Source: Nicotiana tabacum
Taxonomy: Eukaryota > Streptophyta > Magnoliopsida > Solanales > Solanaceae
Direction: 5' to 3'
DNA: 64,000 nucleotides
Assembly: GCF_000715075.1 (NCBI RefSeq)
Contig: NC_134095.1
Span: 50,210,806-50,274,805, forward strand
In this document: piece after piece, positions 23,901-33,665 of the stretch
How the letters are laid out: each line of letters begins with the position of its first letter
Position numbering within the stretch: the stretch's first letter is position 1
Position numbers and translations under genes: made by a program
The notes under the pieces: generated by a model
What the model saw: the letters and a program-made list of their open reading frames with translations, nothing else
Told to the model about the DNA's origin: nothing
Databases searched by the model: none

Positions 23901-24656
23901 CCTATTTGTTCGCCCTCATTTAACATATACTCATTTTTTTTAAAACTTTTAACTTGTACCCACTTTTTAAACAACTTCAGTTCCCTTTCTCCTCCCCTTC
24001 TTCTTCTTCATTTTCTTTTTTCTTCTTCTACAATCAGATCGATGCTACAATTGTCTCTGTATATGAACAGAAAATCTGATTACAGATATAGTCTTCGACG
24101 TAGACATGGCTTATGTAAATTATTATCCATGTGGTTTGTTTTATTTTTGATTTAACGATATATAACAACATATTATATAAATATATGGGAATGTATCATC
24201 AGTAACATTGATTCCAATGGCGAGGTCTCAATTTCAGCCTCAAAAGAGACGTAACTTTGACACTAGCAATAGAACTCCAGGCTTTAGGTTAATTCACTGT
24301 TTTATACGTACTAAGATTAATTTTTGACTTCAAAATGCCTGATGGAGAAGTTGGTGTTTAATAATAAAATTCTGTAGCTGGATGGCAGTTGTGGGAGAGA
24401 AAGTGCAGTTCTAAAGTTTCCCAGTTACAACACAAAGGCTTCAGCTCTAGAGCTGAAGTTTCCAGTTATAACACCTGAACTTCAGGTCCGGCTACTAGAA
24501 TGCTGAAGTTTTGCATGATTGTCTTTGCTATTTCAGCCCCGTGTGTTGAAGTTATGCGAAAAAGCGGGTACGCTTACAATTTTTTTTGCAAAGCGGGTAC
24601 AAATTAAAATGTGACACAAAAAGCGGGTATAGATGCAAATGCCCCATAAAAATAGG
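23901..24656. mobile_element. Small non-autonomous inverted-repeat element (MITE-like)
   Basis: The left edge CCTATTTGTTCGCCC...TATACTCATT...TTGTACCCACTT (23901-23967) is mirrored by the right edge read on the minus strand (24656-24590): CCTATTTTTATGGGGC...TATACCCGCTT...TTTGTACCCGCTT. The inverted repeat is imperfect, about 65 bp, with no coding capacity inside. I could not identify a target-site duplication, so the superfamily is open; the length and repeats would fit a deleted MULE. Confidence 0.6.
24439..24458. repeat. 20-bp perfect palindrome
   Basis: CTTCAGCTCT is followed directly by its reverse complement AGAGCTGAAG. It lies in the middle of the 23901-24656 element, among several further CTTCAG/CTGAAG words. 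Confidence 0.9.
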
Positions 24657-25035
24657 CTATTTCCATCAAGTAAAACTACAAAGCTTTTGGACTTTGATTT
24701 GGAATTGAATCCTTTCTTCCTTACTTTCTTTTGGGCTAAAATATTCTAACAACTATTTTATATAATGCTATGTAATATTAGTAGATTAATATTAAGGAAG
24801 TAATCATATTGTTTAATATATAACTTAATAAAATTATAATTACTAGTATTCAAACTTATTTAAAAAGAATAGCCATTTATACTAATCGATAAGTACAAAG
24901 CTATAATGTTCTTGGACCAAATATTTTGTAAATGGTCTTGCCTTTTCGTAAAAGCAATAATAATAATAATAATAATGTTCAATGCTAATAATAATAATAA
25001 ATTGGAAGAAAAGAGGGACAAAATTGGATGTCAAC
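24657..25035. other. AT-rich spacer with (TAA)n microsatellite
   Basis: No coding signal. TAATAATAATAATAAT-type tracts lie at about 24957-24975 and 24989-25001. The spacer ends where homology to the Athila LTR begins at about 25036; the missing first half of that LTR suggests a deletion or rearrangement at this junction. Confidence 0.7.
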
Positions 25036-25794
25036 AGTAACTAGACCCATAAGCTAGGGTTGTGGCTCAACCCTAGTGTGGGTAATTGATGGGTCTTGTA
25101 TTTTAGGACTAGATTGATTATGGGTGCTTGATATTTGGACCAATTTCATGGTTAATTGCTGAATTAGTGGTTGCAAACACTAGTTTGTGTTTAGTTGACT
25201 TGGGCTCTTCTTGAGAAAAAGAGTTTAAGTCTCCGAAATTGATCCAACAAGGAATTGGGGCGTACTCAAGAGATTGATAGCCCCAATTAAAGGGTTAAAC
25301 CTCGAGAGAGTAATACCTCACTTGAACCCTGGTTGCTTGTGCAAATTTGCATACCCAATTGGTCTTGATAAAGTCAATTCGGGCAAAATCACTCGAACCA
25401 CCGAGAGGTGTAGAGCGGGTAATATTGTGCAACGGTTATATCATACTCCCCAATTATTTCAATCGTGTCTTATATTCAATTACCCGTCAATTAACCACCT
25501 AGGTGAAAGTCACTACCCTAGTGCCTTTTAAACCATTTGAACAACCCTTTTTAGTTTAACTCTTAGCTTAATCTAGTTTCATTTACTATTGTAGTTTGAT
25601 AAAAGTAGAATTAAACCAAAAACTCAAAAAATGATTAGAAGTGTAATTTGGAACACATACGCAATCCTACACTAAATAGATACTCGATTCCAAATTCTAG
25701 CTCTCTGTGAAAATCGATCACTATCCTAAATCGGGTAAAAGCTGCTCTGACCCTCTCTCACTACTTAATAGTAGTGCGGAGTAGGCCGCGATCA
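25036..25794 (+). repeat. Athila 5' LTR, first half missing
   Basis: Starting at AGTAACTAGACCC, this 759-bp segment parallels 59877-60637 with few differences and ends GCGATCA at 25794. The 5' part of the LTR, equivalent to 56282-59876 without the solo LTR (about 785 bp including the TGATAACT start), is absent, so no left target duplicate can be found. Confidence 0.88.
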
Positions 25795-25796
25795 CT

Positions 25797-25818
25797 TTTT
25801 GGTGTCGTTGCCGGGGAA
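25797..25818 (+). other. Athila primer binding site
   Basis: TTTGGTGTCGTTGCCGGGGA lies two or three bases after the LTR end. TGGCGCCGTTGCCGGGGA-like sites are usual for Athila; here GCGCC has become GTGTC, consistent with C-to-T decay. The tRNA (probably Asp) is from family knowledge. Confidence 0.75.
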
Positions 25819-25911
25819 CTAACGGTTTGGCTATCTATTCAGTTAGTTTTGTGTATTGTTCTTCTTTCCTTCTTTGTTACTTACTTGTTTGTGTCACAAC
25901 TCAGGTACCAA

Positions 25912-27468
25912 ATGGCAACGAACAACGCTAATGACCCTCTTGGAAACGTGATTGCGGAGGAGGAGGTAGATGATGTCGGATATGATGAGGTGGCTCTTGT
26001 ACCTCAAGGATAATGTAGAGGTCACAATGACAATGCTAATCCCAATGACAATATTTCAGACCCTCCTCTGTCACCTCCAAGAGTGGCTCCCAGAGTACTT
26101 CCGAACCAAGGCTATGGGAGTGCTATTGTCCCACCCCAAATCTGGGCGGGCAACTTTCAGATAACCAATGTGATGTTGACCTTACTTGAGCAGCGTGGGT
26201 ACTTCACGGGCGCTACAAATCAAAATGCCTACAAACATCTCAAGGGGTTTATAGATACATGTTGGGGGAGCAAGCAGACGAATGTGTCCGATAATGCTCT
26301 TAGGTTAAGGCTCTTCCCGTTCTCACTTCGGAGGAAGGCATTATATTGGCTCGAGAGACTTCCCAACCATTCCATCACAACTTGGGATGAGTTGGCGGAT
26401 AAATTCATTACTAAATTTTTCTCGCCGGGACATATGGTGGCATTGCGTGATGAGATATTGGCTTTCAAGCAAGAGCCCACGGAACCTTTACATGAGATTT
26501 GGGAGCTTTATAGAACAATGGTGAAAGAATGCCCCAACAATGATATAACCGAGGCTATTATCCAATAAACCTTCTACCGGGGCATTAATAAAACCAACCA
26601 ATGCATAGTGAACCAACTTGCCAGGGGCAACTTTATGAAACTGTCATATGATGAGGCATGTGATATACTTGATGAGATGGCTGACACTTCTTCTTCATGG
26701 CAAAGTAGAGCCAATGTGCCTTAAGGTGACCCCACAATCACTAATTTGCACAAGGAATTACATGATCACGGGCAAGCTATAGCTGAACTGACAACTACCA
26801 TTAACCAATTGGCAAAGGCACAGTTGCAACAAGTTCAAAATCCTCGCCAAATGAATGCCATGGAGGGTGTTAATATGCTTGTCAACAAAAGAAGGCAAAT
26901 GAGGCAACAAAACCAAGGGAATTCTGAGCAATTTGATGATAACTGTGATGGATTTCAAAATAATGGTTTTGATGAACAAAGTGAAGAGATTCAATATGTG
27001 AATAATTATCAATGCCAACGGGGCAACTCTTCCAACCAACAACAGTGGAGACCTCAAGGAAATTGGGGCAATCAACAACAAGGCAATGGTAATTGGGGCA
27101 ACCAACAACAAAACAGTGGTAATTGGGGGAACAACAACCAAAACAACAACTGGGGCAATCAGAACAACAATCAAAACAACCAAGGGAATTAGAATGGTAA
27201 TAACAACAATTGGGGTGGCAATAACAATCAAGGTGGATGGAACAATGGAAACTAAGGAAACTGGGGGCAAGGCTTTCAAAGGCCCCCAATGTACCAACAA
27301 CCAAACAATCCACCCCCATTTTCATCTCAAGGTCCTAGTTCTTCGGATAATGATATGGGTAGAATTGAAATGATGTTCGAATAGATGATGATGAAGAATA
27401 CAGATTCTGATGCACAGTTGGCTTCCCACAATACCTCTATCAGAAATTCGGAGGTGCAATTAGGCTAA
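25912..27468 (+). pseudogene. Athila gag, one continuous frame with seven stops
   Basis: Gag packages element RNA into cytoplasmic particles. The ATG at 25912 follows CAGGTACCAA and starts MATNNAND. The retrotransposon gag core covers about 26083-26700 (FPFSLRRKALYWLERLP, TTWDELADKF, FSPGHMVALRDEI, the usual gag signature). A coiled-coil-like stretch follows (LHKELHDHGQAIAEL), then a very Q/N-rich tail with repeated NWGN units (about 27058-27270). The same frame runs through to the protease without a frameshift. It is broken only by stops at 26011 (TAA), 26566 (TAA), 26722 (TAA), 27190 (TAG), 27253 (TAA), 27382 (TAG) and 27466 (TAA). No CCHC knuckle was seen. Confidence 0.85.
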
Positions 27469-28452
27469 ATCTCTCAGTCATTGAATACACGCCCTAAGGG
27501 TGCTCTACCAAGTGATACGGTAGTGAACCCGAAGGGTGGGAACAATCATGTTTTGGCGGTAACAACAAGAAGTGGGAGAGGCGGTGATGTGAATGCCTCA
27601 AAACAAAAGCAAATCTTGGATGATGATGTTGAGTTGCAAGAGGATGAAGTCCCTTTGGTAGTTGAAGATGTGTTTGATGAAAATGTGAACAATGAAGTGA
27701 GGATTGATATTCAAGATGCCGAGGTGGAAACTCAACATGATGTGAACCCGTCTAGGGAACATATAATTGACATACCGGAGCCGGTTGTGCCAAAAACCAA
27801 GGCTCCTTTGCCAAGGCCACCTCCACCTTATCCTCAAAGGCTTGGGAAGCAGAAAAATGATAATCAGTTTAAAAAGTTCATTGATATGATGAAGAACTTG
27901 TCCATTAATGTGCCTTTGGTGGAGGCTCTTAAACAAATGCCAAGCTATGCAAAATTCATGAAAGACTTGGTCACAAAGAAGCGTTCTATGGATTGTGAAA
28001 CTATAAAGATGACTCATCAAGTTAGTGCTATAGTGCATTCAATGGCCCCGAAGCTTGAAGATCCCGGCGCTTTCACCATTCCTTGCACCATTGGGAGTGC
28101 GGATTTTGCCAAGGCTCTATGTGATTTGGGGGCTAGTATCAACTTGATGCCCTACTCAGTTTTCAAAACCTTGGGTATTGGACAACCTAAGCCGACTTCC
28201 ATGAGATTACAAATGGCGGATAGATCGATAAAGAGACCATTGGGTATTATTAATGATGTGCTTGTCCGGGTGGACAAATTTATCTTGCCAGCTGACTTTG
28301 TGATCTTGAACTGCAAGGTGGACTATGAAGTTCCTATCATATTGGAAAGACCTTTCCTAGCTACGGGGAAGGCATTGGTTGATGTGGAAGCAGGGGAACT
28401 CACCTTCCGGGTGGGTGATGAAAAGTGGTCTTTCATGTGTGCAAGTCTATGA
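27469..28452 (+). pseudogene. Athila aspartic protease region
   Basis: In frame with gag. A spacer with acidic and Pro-rich segments (PRPPPPYPQRL) is followed by the retropepsin-like domain. The active-site motif CDLGASINLMP is at about 28119-28151, then MRLQMADRSIKRPLG, VLVRVDKFILPADFVIL and the flap-distal PIILERPFLATG. This domain would cut the polyprotein during particle maturation. The open frame ends at 28452, but homologous coding sequence continues in another frame from about 28425, so a frameshift lies at about 28425-28450. Confidence 0.85.
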
Positions 28453-29800
28453 AGCATCCCAACAGTACCGAGGTGTGCTCTTTTGTTAACCTCATCACAA
28501 TAGTGATAATTGATGACACCAGTGCAATGATCAATATGGAGGACCCATTGGAGGCCGTATTGTTGAATCTTGATGTCAATGAGGATGAAAGCCGAGTGGA
28601 GTGTGTGAATGCTTTACTTGGAATGGGCTCTTACTCTTATAAGCCTAGGAAATTGTCTTTGGATCTCGAGAATAGAAAGACTCCACCAACTAAACCTTCA
28701 ATTGAGGAGCCTCCGGTGTTGGAGTTGAAACCACTGCCTCCACACCTCAGGTATGAGTTCTTAGGCTCAAATTCTACTTTGCCAGTTATTCTTTCTTCTT
28801 GCCTTACTAACATGGAGGTTGATGCCACATTGGCGGTGCTTCAAAAGCAGAAAAAGGCAATTGGATGGACTTTAGCTGATATTTGGGGAATAAGCCCTGC
28901 ATTTTATGCACAAGATTATTCTGGAAGATGATGCAAAGCCATCCTTGGAACATCAAAGGAGGTTGAACAAGACAATGCAAGAAGTTATGAAAAAAGAGGT
29001 GATCAAGTGGTTGGATGTCGGGGTTGTGTACCCCATCTCCGATAGCGCTTGGACTTCGCCGGTGCAATGTGTATCGAAGAAGGGTGGCATGACCGTGGTG
29101 ACAAATTCCAAAAATAAGTTGATTCCTACAAGAACCGTCACCGGTTGGAGGGTATACATGGACTACCGCAAGTTGAATAAAGTGACCCGTAAGGATCATT
29201 TTCCTTTGCCTTTTCTTGATCAGATGTTAGACCGACTTGCGGGGCGTGCCTTCTATTGCTTCTTGGATGGGTATTCTGGATACAACCAAATCTTGATTGC
29301 TCTGGAAGATCAAGAGAAGATCACATTAACTTATCCGTATGGCACATTTGCTTTCTCTAGGATGCCTTTTGGGTTGTGTAATTCACCGGCTACATTTCAG
29401 CGGTGTATGATGGCTATTTTTACCGATATGGTGGAAGACATTTTGGAGGTGTTCATGGACGATTTTAGTGTTGTGGGGGACTCATTTGATGAATGCTTGA
29501 AGAATCTTGATAAGGTGTTGGCCCATTGTGAAGAAACCAATCTTGTCCTCAATTGGGAGAAATGTCACTTTATGGTGGAAGAATGAATAGTTCTTGGGCA
29601 CAAAATTTCGAAGCATGGTATTGAGGTAGATAAAGCAAAGATCGAAGTGATTTCAAGGCTCCCCCTACATCCGTCAAGGGAGTTCGAAGTTTTCTTGGGC
29701 ATGCGGGGTTCTACCAGATATTTATCAAAGACTTTTCAAAGGTAGTGAATTCCTTGTGCATGTTGTTGGAAAAAGATGCTAAATTCGTTTTTGATGAAAA
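28425..29800 (+). pseudogene. Athila reverse transcriptase
   Basis: RNA-dependent DNA polymerase copying the element RNA. A linker (28425-28905) leads into RT proper from 28906 after a one-base frame change near 28905. RT motifs visible: WTSPVQCV, VYMDYRKLNKVT, FLDGYSGYNQI with the first catalytic Asp (about residue 121 counted from 28906), MPFGLCNSPATFQ, and EVFMDD (residues 181-186), so both palm aspartates are kept. A TGA at 29584-29586 interrupts just after the palm (MVEE). The connection segment after it is readable but frameshifted between about 29690 and 29800. Confidence 0.87.
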
Positions 29801-30154
29801 GTGTATGCAAGCCTTGAACTTCTCAAGCATAAATTGACCGCCACTCCTATCATTACCGTGCCAAATTGGATCTTTCCCTTTGAGCTCATATGTGATGCGA
29901 GCGATGTTGCGATTGGGGCGTTTTTGGGTCAAAGAGTGAACAAAATATTTCATCTGGTGTACTATGCGAGCACGACAATGAATGATGCTCAAGTGAACTA
30001 CACGGTGACCGAGAAGGAACTTTCGGCTATTGTGTTTGCTATAGAAAAATTCCGCTTGTATCTTATGGGTACTAAGGTTATTATTCATACCGACCATGCC
30101 GCACTCCGGTACTTGATGACGAAGAATGATTCCAAAGCTAGACTGATGCAATGA
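29801..30154 (+). pseudogene. Athila RNase H
   Basis: Degrades RNA in the RNA-DNA hybrid. It contains the Asp of ICDASDVAIGA, the Glu of TEKELSAIVFA and the Asp of HTDHAALRYL. The stop TGA at 30152-30154 follows ARLMQ; the same frame continues directly at 30158 with the usual LFQEFDLEIVDRKG segment, so this is a point stop, probably a mutated Trp codon. Confidence 0.86.
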
Positions 30155-31200
30155 GTCTTGTTATTTCAAGAGTTTGATTTGGAGATTGTGGACCGGAAGG
30201 GTAGTGAGAACCAAGTGGCAGACCACTTGTCCCACTTAGAGGAGGAGGGGAGGCCACGTGATGGCCTAGATATCAATGATTCATTTCCCGAAGAACAACT
30301 CCTTTCGGTATCGATGAATGATATATCATGGTTTGCCGATGTTGCTAATTTCCTTATGACTGATATAATTCTGTGTGAGCTCTCTTCTAACCAAAGGAAG
30401 AAGCTCAAGTGGGATAGTTTGGATTTCTATTGGGATGAGCCATACTTGTTCAAGATTTGCACGGATGGTGTGATCCGAAGGTGTGTCCCGGAGGAAGAGC
30501 AATTGAGTATCTTGGAGGCTTGTCATTCCTCTCCCTATGGTGGCCATCATGGCGGGGCAAGGACGACTTCTAAAGTTCTTAGTTGTGGGTTTTATTGGCA
30601 AACTTTGTTCAAAGATGCGGGTGATATTGTGAAGAGATGCGACGAACGCCAAAGAGTGGGAAGAATTTCGAAGAAAGATGAGATGCCACTCAATACAATT
30701 CTTGAAGAGGATATCTTTGATGGGGTATTGATTTAATGGGCCCATTTGTTAGCTCTTGTGGGAACACTTACATTCTTTTGGCGGTCGACTATGTTTCAAA
30801 GTGGGTTGAAGTCGTGGCTTTGCCCAACAATGAGGCCCGGAGTGTTGTTGTATTTCTCAAAAAGAGCATTTTTACAAGGTTTGGTACTCCTCGTGCAATC
30901 ATAAGTGATGGGGGGTCTCATTTTTGCAATAGAGCTTTCGACACTTTGCTTTCAAAGTATGGTGTCAATCACAAGGTTTCTACCCTCTATCATCCTCAAG
31001 CAAGTGGTCAAGTTGAAGTCTCAAACAGGGAAATCAAAAGCATATTGTCAAAAATGGTCAATGCAAATAGGACTGATTGGTCGAAGAAGTTGGATGACGC
31101 TCTATGGGATTATAGGACGGCTTACAAGACTCCTATTGGTATGTCTCCTTATCGGTTGGTATTTGGGAAAGCTTGCCATCTACCGGTTGAGTTAGAGCAC
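30155..31200 (+). pseudogene. Athila integrase, N-terminal and core part
   Basis: Inserts cDNA into the chromosome. It opens with the RNase H tail (GSENQVADHLSHLEEEG), then the HHCC finger: H in ACHSSPYGGHH, then C and CDERQR, where the fourth ligand cysteine is an Arg. A frameshift lies at about 30725-30736. The core follows with [28 protein letters not shown] (Asp) and [14 protein letters not shown] (Glu). The reading frame is cut at 31200 by the Tat-like insertion with target duplicate AGCAC (31196-31200) and resumes at 50798. Confidence 0.87.
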
Positions 31201-33640
31201 TGTAGACATGTGATTTTTGACCCTCCCCAAGATTTTTCATATTTTAGCATGTAAATATTTAATTTAGGCCTAATATAGCTATTTCAACTCATTTTTTGTC
31301 TTTTACTTTTATTTTATTACAAGAAAATAAAAATTACAAAAAATAGGTTCATTAATGTTTTGTAGTCATTTTTAATCTTGAAAAATACAAAAAGATAGTT
31401 TTGTTTTAATGGTCAGTATTATTTTAATAATTATTTTACTTAAGTAGAGCTAATTAATATTTTTGATAATATTTTTAGTTAATTAAGCTAATTTTAAGCA
31501 TATCTAGTCATAAAGACCCAAATTTCTAGCTCATTCCTTAAGCTCAATACCCATTAAGCTAATCCTAGGGATTCTTCTAGACTATTTTTTGAAACAAAAA
31601 ATAAATAAAAAGACCATAGAGACCTAGATCTATATAATTGGGGTAATGCCTAATGCTGAAGGGCACCCAAAAACACACAAGAAAATATGCCTAAAAGAGA
31701 AAAAAAAGGAAAAGGCATCTGAGAAAGGCTGACAGCCGCAGACGAAGAGACACCCCCTGCGTCGTCTTCTCCAAACGACCCCTGCTCTCTTCATCAACCC
31801 TAGACACAAAAAGACCCTCCCCCAGCATCAGCTTCTTCAGCCATGAACCTCCATTTCCCCCCCCCCCCTCCCAGCACTCCATTGAAGCAACCGAATAGAG
31901 CTCCAAAATGAGCTGATAACTCCCCGTAAAACTAGCCTTTAAGTTACTTCGAAGAAGCCTTGAAAAAAAGTCCGAAATCCGGCCAGAAATCAGAAAAAAA
32001 AGGAGTGTCTCGTTCTCTCCCAGACTCGCCGGAAAACGTGCCTGGTTCATCTCGTTATTTTTCGTTCAAATTCCGGCAGAATCCGGTTGGTCTTCCGGCG
32101 AAGTTCCTGTTCCTCCGGCGAGGCTTTCAGTTTGTCGAGGTTAACGTTCGTAACTCCGAAATGGAGTTTGATCGAAGGGTCATTTGCTGATTCGAGTTAT
32201 GTCTAGGATTTCTGTCGCTGCTCTTGGTTTAATTGTGGAGTAGCAGCAATTTTAAAGTTTAGATTCAATCAATACAAGGTCTATTTTTACACCCATTTCT
32301 TAATGTGTTGTTTGTTTCTTCGTCTATTAGTCATGTGAATATTCTAGTTTTTAAATGTGATGATTGTTTGTGTATTGTCTTTTTATAAGTTTCATATCTT
32401 GAATCAGTAGATCTAATTGATTAAACTTGTATGGAAAATATTTGTTTCATGGGATGCAAAAGCAATTTTGTTGAAAATGGGTTAGATTGGGTGAGGCCGT
32501 AAAATACTTCAGCCGTTGGTATTTTACTGTTTTGATTGGGTGTAAAACATCTTTAGTCCTAAGTAATTTAGGACATAAAATGATTTTTCTAACCATTTGT
32601 TGATATTGGTTGCATTTAATAGTTGAAAATATCTACGTTACGTTAATATAATTGTAGTGGGTCATGATGTTGGGTATAGCACTACAATAAATGCAAGATA
32701 GAGTTATGTTGCTAAGGATAATGTTCATTTCCTTTGCCAATCTTTTGTTTGGCAAATCTTGAAGGAGATATAACCAATTTTGTACTAATTTGTTGTAGAC
32801 GGTTGAGAGAATTAGTCTTCGTCTACTTTATTATTAATAATATTAGGCACGTAATTAAATTATCACAACTATGGGTATAATTTTCGTAACGTGGTTGTGA
32901 TACTTAGTTTTTCTTTAAAATTAGATATAAGTAGGAGTATTTTTGATTGGATTTAGCGAAATACGAATTTTTTCTTTTAAAATAATTAAGGTGCGTCGTG
33001 CCAAATAAAATCTTAAAATGCATGGCACTCGCTTAATTAATATTTTAATCCTTAGAATTCGAGGCGTGCCATTTAGGTGAATTTTCATGGCCCTCGCAAA
33101 TTTAAAAATGCATAGTTGCTTTAGGCGCATAATTTAAATTACTTTCCTAAACTCGGGTGTGCATTTATGTGACCCAAATCCAAATCTCAACAACATTAAA
33201 TAAAATGTGTCGTGGACCGCGGGTGCATTTATGTGACGTGGTTCAAGATGTGTTTTAGATGACATTGAATCTTCCTAAAAAATATTTAAATAAAAGCGGT
33301 TATAAAGTTAAAATTGAACCATAGGCTAAAACATGTGTTAAAATCAGATAATAGGCCAAATATAACAGTTGAGCGACCGTGCTAGAACCACGGAATCCGG
33401 GAATGCCTAACACCTTCTCCCGGATTAATAGAATTCCTTACCCGGATCTCTATGTTTGCAAACTGTAAATAGAGTCAATCTTCTCCCTGATTCGTGATTT
33501 GAACCGGTGACTTGAGACACTATAAATTATCCCAAGTGGCGACTCTGAATTTTAAATAATTAGTCTCGTTTCGATTGTCACTTTAAGTTGAAAAAAACTC
33601 CATTATACCCTTCCGGAGGTAGGAAAAAGGAGGTGTGATA
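31201..33640 (+). repeat. Tat-like 5' LTR
   Basis: 2440 bp from TGTAGACATG to GGAGGTGTGATA; the final CA has become TA. The last 74 bp match 50719-50792. Its terminal part also matches, on the minus strand, the sequence from 62323 rightward. Inside are a tract of twelve Cs at 31857-31868 and the CACGGAATCCGGGAATGCCTAACACC segment common to this LTR family. Confidence 0.88.
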
Positions 33641-33642
33641 GC

Positions 33643-33665
33643 TCTGACGACTCTGTTGGGGACAA
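33643..33665 (+). other. Tat-like primer binding site region
   Basis: TCTGACGACTCTGTTGGGGAC lies directly after the LTR end. Its likeness to the TGGCGACTC..GGGGA primer sites of Tat/Ogre elements supports the lineage call. The matching tRNA was not determined. Confidence 0.65.

Noticed and set aside
26758..27325. Long open frames on the minus strand opposite Athila gag
   Set aside because: They mirror the Asn/Gln-rich codons of the plus strand (giving Val/Leu/Ile-rich protein) and match nothing. The plus strand carries the gag signature.
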